DNA of 64,000 bases from Armigeres subalbatus. Its lineage: Eukaryota; Arthropoda; Insecta; Diptera; Culicidae. The position numbers and the translations under genes were made by a program. This document shows positions 22,411 to 33,045 of this stretch, piece by piece; the stretch's first letter is position 1, and each line of letters begins with the position of its first letter. The notes under the pieces were generated by a model. That model saw nothing but the letters and a program-made list of their open reading frames with translations, made no database searches and was not told the DNA's origin. The stretch spans positions 374,510,995-374,574,994 of the forward strand of contig NC_085141.1 in the NCBI RefSeq assembly GCF_024139115.2. Reading direction: 5' to 3'.

Positions 22411-23386
22411 ATGGCACAAGATGGAGCATCAAATTGGGGAGCAAACGAAGCGGAAGCCATCACATTCCTGCAGGCCCTGACTCAGATTCTAACTCAACAA
22501 CAGAGACTGATCACCCAATTGTCACAGCAAGTGTCGGCAACGCAACTTTGTTTGAAGGAGCTTTCTCGTGAAGCCATCGCTCTAGATTCTTTGGCCAGTA
22601 ACCTCACTGAGTTCCGATACGCCCCAGAAGAGGGATGCACGTTCGATTATTGGTACTCCCGGTACTCGGAACTATTTGATAAGGATGTCAAAAAATTGGA
22701 CGACTCTGGCGAAAGTTCGACTCCTAATGAGGAAACTGAACCCAGCGGGGCACGAGCGATACACAAGCTTCATCCTTCCAAAGCAACCCAAGGAATTCAC
22801 TTTCATCGAAACCATCGCAAAATTGAAATCGCTTTTTGGATCAGCTGTATCTATTTTTCATCGGCGGTATCAGTGCTTGCAAACTGTGAAAGATGATACG
22901 GAGGACATCGTAGCGTATTCGTGTAAAGTGAATCGTGCATGTGTGGACTTTAAACTTGCTGATCTGTCTGAGGAGCAGTTCAAATCCCTTATTTTTGTTT
23001 GTGGTCTCAAGTCGTCGAAGGATTCCGATATCCGGATGCGGCTAATAACGAAGCTCAATGAATCATCGGATATCACTTTAGCGAAAATTGTGGAGGACTG
23101 CAAAAGCCTAGTGAACTTGAAGAACGACAACGTGCTGGTGGAAAAAACATCTCCGTCAGGTGTGCATGCGGTAAAGCAGAACAAATTTTCCAAGTCAAAG
23201 TTTCAATCATCCGTTGCTGGAACCAGCAGCAGTGCAAATCAGCCGCGTTCTCCATGCTGGTCGTGTGGAGGAATGCACTTTTCCAAGGATTGCCACTTTC
23301 GGGAACACGTATGTCGTGAGTGTGGGAAGAAAGGACACAAGGAAAGGGTACTGTGTTTGCTTCACCGGCAAATCAACAGACGGTAA
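22411..23386 (+). pseudogene. gag of the mag-like element
   Basis: ATG at 22411 opens a frame with a Gln-rich coiled stretch (ILTQQQRLITQLSQQV) and a capsid segment (YWYSRYSELF). The frame shifts near 22740 and continues as FIETIAKLKSLFGSAVSIF to two CCHC knuckles, CWSCGGMHFSKDC and CRECGKKGHKERVLC. A second frame change follows near 23350, leading into protease. Capsid and knuckles identify Gag; the breaks rule out a normal product. Confidence 0.86.
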
Positions 23387-23951
23387 GAAGAAAACCTTTA
23401 TACGGAACCAAAAATCAACCAAGGTCGTCTCCGTAAACACCGTCAGTCGTGAACGCAAGCATGCAGAAGTGCGAATCGGTAATGTTCCAGTTTGTCTTCA
23501 AATTGATTCGGCATCGGACATCAGCATCATTGCCGATGAAATGTGGAAACGAATCGGTAAACCGGAGGTTACTTCGCCTTCGTGTCAAGCAGTGACAACA
23601 TCAGGAGAGCCGCTTAATATTGCGTCCGAATTTTGGTGTGACATGACGATAAACAGTGTCTCCAAAAGAGGTTTGTGTCGTGTTATGGTGCCAGCAAGGG
23701 CCTCATACGCCTGTCACTGGCGAACAAAGCTCGTGTACTCTGCATCGAAGCTTAGAACCGGTGTTAGGGCGCAATCGTTAATGCGAACATTTTTATATTC
23801 GGTTAATTACTGCAAAAAAAATCTTTTTCGAGTCCCTATAATCAAGCAGGTATCTCAAGCATACCACATCGTTATATTGCTGCATGATTGTGTGTTTAAT
23901 TTTGATAAAATATTGAAAACAAAAGTGTGCATAAAAATTGCCTCGCCATAG
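23387..23951 (+). pseudogene. Protease region of the mag-like element, with an intruding segment
   Basis: The frame carries VCLQIDSASDISIIADEMW. The DSAS core is a variant of the D-T/S-G/A retropepsin site. After about 23705 the sequence loses similarity to pol and becomes AT-rich until about 24050, where the pol frame resumes. A foreign or rearranged segment of roughly 345 bases has therefore displaced the protease C terminus. Confidence 0.7.
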
Positions 23952-24055
23952 CAAAAAGGTGGTAGAGAATTAACACTGTTGTTTACAGTTTAGAACCAAA
24001 TCCAGATGTCGCACATGTTGGGGTAGGGATTCAGTGCTCCGCCTTCTCCCCCTGG

Positions 24056-25910
24056 GTGCCAGAAATCAAGCTATCGGTTTTGGGTTCCGATTGGATGGAT
24101 AAGTTCGGTCTATACGATGTGCCTATCAACTCGTTTTGCAATCAAGTTTGTAATCGATCCCAGTCATTCATGGCATCGATGCAGGCACAGTTCCCGAATG
24201 TTTTCACCAATAAGATGGGGTTATGCAGCAAAACGAAAGTCAAGCTCCAACTTCGAGGAAATCCCCGGCCTGTATTCAGACCAAAACGTCCCGTCTCTTA
24301 CAGCATGGAAGGCGCAGTTGAAGAAGAAATTCAGCGTCTCCACAATCTGGGGGTCTTGAAGCCAGTAGATTTGTCAGACTGGGCTGCACCTATAGTGGTT
24401 ATACGGAAGCCGAACGGGAAAATTCGCATTTGTGCGAATTTCTCAACGGGGTTAAACGATGTTCTCGAAGCTAATCAATACCCCCTCCCGTTACCTGAGG
24501 ATTTTTTTTTCAAAGATGTCAGGGTGTCGATACTTCAGCCACATAGACCTTTCCGATGCCTATCTCCAGGTGGAAGTGGATGAAGGCAGTCACCAGCTTC
24601 TAACCATAAACACCCACAAAGGACTGTACCTATTTACGCGATTATCACCTGGCATCAAGTCAGCCCCAGGGGCATTCCAGCAAGTGGTGGATGCAATGTT
24701 CGCAGGACTCGAATTCACCAGTGGTTATCTCGATGACGTCATTGTAGGAGGCAGAACGGAAGAGGAACATAAGCAGAATCTCGAACGGGTCCTTAGCCGT
24801 CTGCAAGAATACGGTTTTACGGTGAGGATTGAAAAATGCAGCTTCAGCATGGAGCAAGTCAATTACCTGGGACAAATTATGGATGGTGATGGTATTCGAC
24901 CGGACCCGAACAAAGTTGTAGCCATTGTCAACATGCCACCACCACATGACCTTCCATCATTAAGATCCTTTTTAGGTGCCGTAAACTATTATGCCAAGTA
25001 CGTCCCCGAAATGCGGAAGTTGCGGTACCCTGTGGATAAGCTACTGAAAGCTGGAGTCAAATGGGAATGGAATGCAGCCTGTCAAAACTCGTTTGATCGA
25101 TTCAAGGAGTTATTGATGTCACCGTTAGTATTAACACACTACAATCCACGACTGGATATAGTGGTGTCAGCAGATGCGTCTTCTATTGGAATCGGTGCTA
25201 GGATCGCACACAGGTTCCCAGACGGAACTATAAAAGCAATCAGTCATGTATCCAGAAGCCTTACACCAGCCGAGGAAAACTACAGCCAGATAGAAAAGGA
25301 AGGATTAGCCTTGATATTCGGAGTCACGCGTTTCCATCGAATGCTGTTCGGCAGACACTTCACTTTGGAAACCGATCATAAGCCATTGTTGGCGATATTC
25401 GGGTCTAAAAAGGGCATACCCGTTTATACCGCTAACAGGTTACAACGCTGGGCGTTAACACTTCTATACAATTTCGACATTCAATATGTATCCACGGAGA
25501 GCTTTGGTTATGCTGATTTATTGCCGAGACTAATAAACAATCACATTCGTCCTGAAGAAGACCATGTAATAGCGGCAATCGAACTGGAACAAATTTTTCA
25601 GGATGCTGTTAATCAATCGCTGGAGTTCCGACCGCTGACGTACAAATCGATCCAGTCAGAAACTAGAGCAGACCCGATCCTCCAAGAAGTTGTTCAACAT
25701 GTTCAGCAAGGATGGCCTGCCAACAAAAGTGACGTTGCCGAATCTTGTCAGCAGTTCTACCTTCGTAGAGATGGATTATCAGTCCTATCTACCTGTCTGC
25801 CATATGGCGATCGATTGGTCATTCCGTCGAACCTCCAGACCAAAGTTCCCCAGATGCTGCACACCGGTCCCCCCCGCGTTCAAAGGCTCAGAGCAGTTGC
25901 TAGAAGTTAA
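24056..25910 (+). pseudogene. Reverse transcriptase and RNase H of the mag-like element
   Basis: RT starts in the frame 24056-24583 (RPKRPVSYSMEGAVEEEIQR, WAAPIVVIRKPNGKIRIC) and shifts near 24500 into 24459-25910, which has SHIDLSDAYLQVEVDE (catalytic Asp), TRLSPGIKSAPGAFQQ and GYLDDVIVGG (catalytic Asp pair). The RT connection domain (SFLGAVNYYAKYVPEM) and RNase H (VVSADASSIGIGARI, IEKEGLALIFGV, ETDHKPL) follow. The frame ends just before the integrase HHCC region. Confidence 0.92.
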
Positions 25911-25949
25911 GTATACTGGCCCGGAATCGACGACAGTATAGCCCAGCTA

Positions 25950-26831
25950 GTGCGTTCTTGCAATGAGTGTGCGTTGGCTGCCAAAACCAACAACAGAGTC
26001 AAGCTGGAATCCTGGCCAGTACCCGAAAAACCCTGGCAACGACTACATATGGACTACGCCGGACCAGTCAATGATTGGTACTACCTTGTTTTAGTCGATG
26101 CATACACAAAGTGGCCAGAAGTAATACCTACCCGTCGAATTACTACGTCTGCAACTCTAGAAATGCTGCAAGGCATCTTCGCCCGTTTCGGAATGCCAGA
26201 AACGATAGTCAGCGACAACGGTCGCCAATTCGTCAGTGAGCAGTTCGAACTCTTCTGTGACAGCAACGGTATACTTCATCTCAAGACACCACCATTCCAT
26301 CCGCAATCCAACGGGCTTGCGGAAAGGTTCGTTGACACTTTCAAACGAACCCTCAAGAAAATTACGGCGGGGGGAGAGAGCCTTAGTGAAGCAATTAACA
26401 CTTTCCTATTGTGCTACCGTTCTACCCCCAACCGAAGCGCTCCAGAAGGAAAGTCCCCCGCGGAGTTACTACTTGGTAGAAACCTTCGCACATCATTAGA
26501 TTTGTTGAGACCACCAACTGCATACCACAAAATTGAGAACAACAAGCAAGATAGTCAATACAATCGCAAACATGGAGCCAAGATCATCAACTACTGTCCT
26601 AAAGATTTGGTTTGGGCGAAAGTCTACAAAAATAATCGTTGGAAGTGGGAAGCTGGCCAGGTTCTCGAACGTGTAGAAAGTATCGTTTACAACGTTTGGT
26701 TGCAAGGGAAAATCATACTTATTCGTTCGCACTGTAATCGATTACGAAGTAGGTCGGAGTTCGATGAAGTTCATACTGAAGAAGAACAGAAGACATCTTT
26801 AATTCCATTGGATATACTGCTTGATTCGTGA
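25950..26831 (+). pseudogene. Integrase of the mag-like element
   Basis: The zinc-binding Cys pair (CNECALAA) is followed by the catalytic core with all three acidic residues: HMDYAGPV, TIVSDNGRQF and SNGLAERF. The chromodomain-free C-terminal part (YNRKHGAKIINYCPKDLVWA) is intact to the stop at 26831. The domain itself looks complete; only its join to RT is broken, near 25900. Confidence 0.92.
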
Positions 26832-27051
26832 GGTCTGAATTAACGTTCTACACAACCAATCGAACCACTGTTAGATCTTGATTCAAACAGTATTTTGGAA
26901 GAACCTGTACAGCAGCCGAGAAGTTCAAACAGTAATCGTCAACGAAGACCTCAACGCCTTCCAAAAATAGCTGAAGAACATCAAATTCAACCTCGCCACT
27001 CTTCACGAAAACGAAAGGTGCCAGTGAGGTATGATCCTTACAATCTTTACT

Positions 27052-27064
27052 AAAAAGGGGGAGG
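27052..27064 (+). other. Polypurine tract of the mag-like element
   Basis: AAAAAGGGGGAGG directly precedes the 3' LTR. Confidence 0.8.
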
Positions 27065-27293
27065 TGTTGAGAGGACACCCCTATTCGCAACCAGCACTCA
27101 GCCGGTGGCTCATCATCTGACAGCCGTCAGATTGACAGACGTCGTCCGCGCCCAGCCAATGCGGAGAAATGTGATCACCTCGAATAGAATCGCAACTTGC
27201 TCGCCTTTAATCAAAGTCCACATGTCTGTCTTCTTTTAATAAAGTTTTAATTCGTTAGTTGTAAATATAATCGCGAGTTTAATTATTGCAACA
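27065..27293 (+). repeat. 3' LTR of the mag-like element
   Basis: 229 bp, with the same ends as the 5' LTR and followed by the GAGAG target duplication. Confidence 0.94.
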
Positions 27294-27710
27294 GAGAGCA
27301 AGGGAACTAGGCACAGGAATGCAAAAAAGCAAAAAGCAGGCCTGTACCCACGTTAGGGTGGTGGACCTTCATAGCCCATCGGAGATACAAATAAGAAGAA
27401 GCCGTGAAAGTAACACAGCTGGATCTTAACTACTGTGCAACTGCCCAGCAACTGCTGTGACAGTCGGTCTCGTAGTTGAGCACCAATGTCCCAATCCTGT
27501 CCGACCCGTACAATGTCCCTGTCGATAACGGCAATTGGGTGACGGACCGGTCTTGGATGGCGGCTATTTGAACAACGGAGCGGTAACTGATCCAAAAGGT
27601 GTTACACTCCTCTGCTGAGGGTGTCGCGATAGCCAAGATCAATATTGTAGCTGCAAAGGCAACTCCAGTCCTTATTTGAATAAATAATAAAAATAGGAGT
27701 TCTTTCCACA
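27294..27710 (+). pseudogene. R1-like LINE ORF2 start (endonuclease), degraded
   Basis: Resuming after the LTR insertion, the plus strand reads LDLNYCATAQQLL, then a degraded endonuclease start (ILSDPYN, GNWVTDRSWMAAI) and AEGVAIAKINIVA. This is the opening of an R1-type apurinic endonuclease domain, with in-frame stops. It is broken off at about 27700. Confidence 0.65.
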
Positions 27711-27751
27711 CTATTTAAAACTAATTATTCATCATTTATATAAACATTGCT

Positions 27752-30700
27752 TCATTTCGTCACAAAACTAATACCCTCTTTGGCCCGCCGATTCAAGGGG
27801 AACACTCCAAACTTCCGGAAGCACTCCGCTGCCCGCTGCTTGCAGTAGTTCTTCGCGTACACTTCATCGGTCCATCGTACCACCAGATCGGTGGTGGGTC
27901 CTACCCCGGGCCGGCCGTGCTCCCGAAGCCACTGTTCCGAGATGTTCTTGTAGGCGTTGTGCAGCTCCGAGAACATGTTGCCGCGTTGGGCTTGCACCGA
28001 CTTGGTGTACTGGCGGGGCAGTGTTACCACGCTTAGTCCGCTACTGCCGCACAGGTTCAACGTCGTTGAGGAGGATAGCCAGTCTTCGTGGTTATCGCAG
28101 ACGAGTAGGGCCGGTGATGCTGGCGATGCGGTGATATGGTTGCAGAGATGCTGCACGACTTCGGGGAACAGTTCCTGGGTAATGGTCCCGGAAGAACTGG
28201 TGAGACAAAGGACCCCAGATGATGCCTTTTTGGATTTGGGTATGTGCGTGGTCGGAAACACTATGATGGGAGGAATTCGTTTCCCGAGGGGGTTCGCTAT
28301 GACAAACATCTTGATTGGGATGATGTTGAAATATGTGGGCAGATATCGTTTGAAAGTGTTCGCTTCTCCTAGCAAAAACAGTCGGGTACCATCAGCGAAG
28401 GTCGAATGTATTTTGAAGGCCTTTTCCAAAGCCGAGTAACTTACTTCAATGTGCGATAAATCGAATGTAGCATTCTTGGAAATGTCGCATCCCTTGGGAG
28501 TCTGTTCTGCGATTTGCGGATTTCGCTTCAAGAATCCAACTACCCATCCCATTCCAGTCATTTGTTCACAGTTCCATTTGTGTGGGTACGTGATTTTGTT
28601 TGTCTTTGCGTACTGGAACGCAATTTTTCGTAGATTTCGGTAGGATATTCCGTACAACAGATTAATCACTCGTATCACATATTCGGCTAAATTTGCTTCC
28701 TGTTCCTTAGTGAACACTTGGTTGAAGTTCTCGTGCTCGGGACGTAGTAGACTCGACTTCTCCTGAGTGCTCTTGCGCTTCCTTACATATCTATACAAAG
28801 TCTGATGAGATAATCCATATTCGGTGGCAACCTGGCGGAGGACACCTCCCTGCAGAACGCGGTTGATTGCATTTTGCATGACATCATCTGTAACTCCTTT
28901 CAAGCGTAGGCTGACAATGGGCGGATGAGTGGACTGTGGTTCGTTCGAGTCCTGATCCATCGAAGACGGACCAGAAGTTTCCAAGAGTATTTCCTCCTTA
29001 ACGATATCCTCTTGCTGGGACTGTGAAGTTTTACAGACTGGAAGAATTGTTTCTTTGGACATCTTTACCAATAAATGTTTGTTCCGTTCCATTTCTTGAT
29101 TCACCTCCAGCCATATGGAATGTATCATGTCTAGACGAACTGTGCAACCTTCACATAAAAATCCATCTTCTGCGCACTCGATTGACGCTTCAAATGCTTT
29201 GAAATACTTGTCCGCGATCGTTTTAATTGTCTGCCCTGGAAGCAGGCACTGACTTGAATGAAACATTTTCGACGAATCTTCGAAGGAAGAACACAACCGA
29301 CAGCAGGAAACGAACGTCAGGGAATCATCGCTAAAAAATAAAAACCATTAATCAATTGTTTAGCCTGCGAACCATTCCATGTATGATTACTCACTGTTGG
29401 TAGATCGTCGGTTCCCGATAGTTTTCCACCGAGATCGTTTTATCCGAGAAGTGCAAATTGCACACCACTGGGGCTGGTTCCAGTGGCAATATTTGACCGG
29501 TTCCCGCATAAATCGCTTCCAGCCATCGCTGACGTAAACTCGGGTCCCGTGGAAATTGTGCAGTCCATAGGGGAAATGGGTTTCCACAACTCGGAACAGT
29601 ACAAGCCGGATGAGTTGATTCTACGGAATTGGAACTGGAATTCATGGAATCTTGTGTGTCAGAAACGAGTTCGATTTCGTAATTCATATCTTCAGGTGTA
29701 TCTGGCCTAGTGATTCCATCCAACGATGTTTCCGACTTAATTTCGGGAGACAGTGGGGCGCACTCGAACAGTAGTGTTAGGTCGTCATTCAAAGAAGCGG
29801 TGTTACCGGGAGGTCGCCCTCTGGCCTGGCTGGATTTCAACCGCTTCGGACGTTTTGCCGTATTCAGTGATTCTACGGAATCATCGGAATCGCTATCACT
29901 GTCGGATCGATAGGGTAAATCCTTGTGCGGGCGAACCCCTTTTTTCAGCTTCAAGTACCTTTTGCAGACAATTCCACTACGTTTGTAATCCTCGTAGTCG
30001 ACTAGGTCTTCTTCTAGCTGGAACAATCAAAAATAGTTTGATAAATTATATAAGTTAACATTTACTTCGTGTTCCGTTCTGAAATGCACATTCTGAAGCC
30101 CGAAGGTAGGGTTTGCATGTTTCTATTGGGTTCGTTCCAATTTTCCAAATGGCTTAGCAGCTATGTCCCATGCCATATATTACAATTATTGTAAAAGGTT
30201 GGCATGCTCTATTTGTTTTGAATCTTTATTAGAGTGATTTTTCAGTAAATTAAAGAGTTCATCACTAAATAAACTATTAGACAGCTTATTTTATATATAG
30301 ATTAAGTGAATTCATGACTTACTCTTACTTTCAAGGCATTCGCTTAGTTCGGCGGCTGCCACATATTTCCATCCTTTTTCGGTTTCTCTTGCTTAATTAT
30401 TGGAAATATATAATCTACCTGGTTCATTCAATAATATTTATGAGAAATACTTTATTTACCTTCCACAAATCTTTGAATGAAATTGTCCGTCACTGAAATA
30501 CTGAATGCCTTGTAAATGAATGACAACTGTATGTGTGGTCCCATTTGGTCAGTGACGTTCTCAGTATCCGAGGTCACCTTTTATACTAAATCTGATGTTT
30601 CATAAAATACAATTAGGCTTATAAATATTTGAAATATATTTCTTTTCATATATGTACAGTCGTTAATGTTAGGATTTAAAACTCCATATTTAAATTTAAA

Positions 30701-31000
30701 TTTAATAAATTAGACAAACCTCACTAAATTAGTTCAACTTCAGGTAATGAAAATGAACTAAAAAACAAAAATACTCACGTCGAAATGTCGTTCGCAGCAG
30801 TACATCTTCCTCGGAAAACTGGATATTTTTTTCGACCGGGAGTCTGGATTCATAAGCGTCATCCAGGCACGCCTGCGATAAGAATTCTTGGGTACATTCA
30901 AGAAACACATGCCAGGATTAGACACACTGCTGGATTTGCAGTTGACAACTTTGCAGCGCTTCACGAAAACTCGCTTTGTATCGCAGGTGTTAGTGGACAT
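27752..31000 (-). CDS. THAP-THAP-ZAD-transposase fusion gene, three exons
   Basis: Exons 30779-31000, 29395-30017 and 27752-29330 join in frame (phases 0 and 2, donors GTGAGT in both) to about 807 residues. THAP 1 spans the first junction (C16, C21, C69, H72). An acidic Ser-rich stretch and an AT-hook-like RGRPPGN follow. THAP 2 has C213, C218, C260 and H263, ending REPTIYQ. Exon 3 opens with a ZAD (CRLC at 292-295, CEGC at 341-344). Residues about 426-468 (VLRQVATEYGLSHQTLYRYV) are a psq/CENP-B-type helix-turn-helix. About 530-740 resemble the pogo/jerky DDE domain, but only one acidic site is clear (LLVCDNHEDW) and the usual DET motif reads GEANT. I infer a nuclear DNA-binding protein with a domesticated, probably inactive transposase. 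The start ATG is 6 bases from the end of a transposon. Confidence 0.85.
30018..30778 (-). other. Intron 1 of the fusion gene
   Basis: AT-rich, 761 bases, donor GTGAGTATT and acceptor TTGTTCCAG. It splits THAP 1 directly after the C-x2-H residues. Nothing else is seen in it. Confidence 0.75.
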
Positions 31001-31006
31001 GATTTA

Positions 31007-32749
31007 CCGTTTTGCTTCGAATTGCCGGACGCTTCGAAAGCCGGACACTTCAATTGTTATTTGACTTTATTTACCATCTCTACAAGTATTTCTAGGGTTA
31101 TCAATGCAGGGAACGATTCTTAGACTTGAAACCATTTGAACAAATGTAAGTAATCCGTGATCTATAGTAAAAACTTGAAAATTAGAGGTAAAAGATGAAG
31201 GCATGTCATAATCAACGTTGAATTTCGTTTTTCCTAGAATACAGCTTAAGTCTCAACATTAGAAAATCTAAGCTCATATTTTCTATATTCTATCATTTGC
31301 AAGGGGTATTAGTAATTTATTAACATAGTATGATAGCACTCTTTGTCATGAATTAGAGAAATTGCTTGGGAATTCATTGCTTTATAATTTTTATGACATT
31401 TTCTGTATGTCCGGACTTCGAGGCAAGTTTTTACAATTGCTTCGATTTCCGGACATGCTGAAATGATGTTAAATAACTGTTTATCAGTTAAGTTAATTGA
31501 AATCAAATAATTCGTAATGAGTAAGCATTGTTACAAGTTCATTAAATTTGAGTTGCTACACCCTAAAAGGAACATTGCTTGCTCTCAGCTTATCGATATA
31601 TACTTATACACATATTGTAAATGATATCACTTTATTAATTGTACACAAGTAGCAAAACTTGCCTTCAGTTTCTAGTGAAAGGTTGTCTTCAAATGTATTT
31701 TTAACCATTCACATTTTTGTAGAAAAAAAGCAAGGTCGTAAAACTAGCTTTTTTAACAGAATTGTATAAAAAGACACGTTGTGAACGACACCCGCCAAAT
31801 AAAAAAAAACTCAACTTTTCTCGGACACGCCCGCATGAATTCAATTGTTCAATCACTCCTTTCAATCCTTGATTTCTATTAGCAAAGTGAAACGGATTTC
31901 AAAAGACACATATATTCCACTAATGTCTTTATTTCGAAGTATATCTTAACAATAATAAGATAATGCATAATTTTAATTCTCCGATGTTCATCCCATCAAA
32001 AAAAAAAAATCAAAAGGTGTTTGATTTATTTATTATTTTTGTGTTTTTTTCCGCAGTAAGCACGCAGGTTGATGAAAAATCGACGAATTTGGTGCCGTAT
32101 TTCTTTGTTTCGCGATGAGATGAACATATATTCAGTGAGATGGAAATCGGCACAGTTCCCCCTATCATATTTATTTCTGGTATTATTGATCTACCTTGAA
32201 AGGGGAGAGGGGGGAGATTCTATGAAATTATTAGATTCCCATTGTTGCAATGCAGTTAAATGATCTCGCTTGGTTTCAAAGGCTGTGTTTTGATAGCTGG
32301 TCAATCTCAGAGCAGAAACTTCGGATGGTTCACACAACCGGGGGATGCCAGATTTCCATACAAATCTGTATAGAAACCATACTTTACGGATTTATATTAA
32401 TCGAGCAATATGAATGCTTTATCCTAGCTGTCTTTGAACGGATTAAATTGGCTAAATGAGAATAAATATAGGCCAAACTCGAGGTGTCCGGAAATTCGAA
32501 GCAAAATTGTCCGGTATTTGAAGCATCCCTTATACTGTGTCCGGATTTCGAATCAAGCGATGCTCAATGTTTTCGATTATATTAGCTATTTCATGCATAC
32601 AAAATGTCATTTTCAGTACACTACAGCAAATTTGATAAGTTAATCTTGACAGGGTGTGTTATCACTCAGTGTCAGGTACTTAATTCCGTTTGAAATATTG
32701 AAATGAAAATTCAGCAGTGCTTAGGTGTCCGGACTTCGAGTCAAAACGG
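31007..32749. mobile_element. DNA transposon-like insertion between two divergent THAP genes
   Basis: Ends CCGTTTTGCTTCGAA (left) and TTCGAGTCAAAACGG (right) are inverted and each is bordered by TA (31005-31006 and 32750-32751). Inside, the word GTCCGGA with TTCGAA or TTCGAG recurs on both strands (31412, 31440, 32484, 32510, 32538, 32724). This resembles repeated binding sites in the ends of a Tc1/mariner-like MITE. No transposase frame is present. The inverted repeats are only partly matching, so the ends are a moderate call. Confidence 0.5.
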
Positions 32750-32821
32750 TATGTGAATTTTTTATTATAAATTTTAAGGCAAAATCTTGAGATCCTAATA
32801 AAAACACTGTTGTGTAGGCTT

Positions 32822-33045
32822 ACAAACGTTTATTTTGTTTTTTTTCAAGACTTTCTTATGCACACCCACACACGCGAATGAACCGTGTTCATTTTCCGTC
32901 GACTTCACCTGGCATCAGCTGTTTTTTTGTTTACTGTATCCTTTCCAGCATCGAATTTTCATTCTCGCATTCATAACAGATCATTAACACGAAGATCCAT
33001 CAGTATCAAAACAAATAGCGAGCAAAATAATCGCGCCCACAAACC
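32822..33045 (+). promoter_or_regulatory. Presumed promoter and 5' UTR of the THAP-ZAD-C2H2 gene
   Basis: No TATA box is seen. An initiator-like ATCAGTATC lies at about 32999, 45 bases before the ATG. The ATG context (AAACCATG) is a reasonable insect start. Confidence 0.35.

Larger units (their letters stand above)
22076..27293 (+). mobile_element. Full-length mag-like Ty3/gypsy element with frameshifts
   Basis: Two 229-bp LTRs (22076-22304 and 27065-27293) start TGTTGAG and end GCAACA, with a 5-bp target duplication GAGAG (22071-22075 and 27294-27298). The primer-binding site TGGCGACGAGG at 22308 fits a serine tRNA 3' end, as in the mag lineage. The order gag, protease, RT, RNase H, integrase confirms Ty3/gypsy. 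The LTRs differ at only a few positions, so insertion was recent, yet gag, the protease-RT junction, RT and the RT-integrase junction all change frame. There is no envelope-like frame. Confidence 0.94.

Noticed and set aside
29753..30058. A 101-codon plus-strand frame
   Set aside because: Antisense to exon 2 of the THAP-ZAD-transposase gene, whose spliced frame explains the region.
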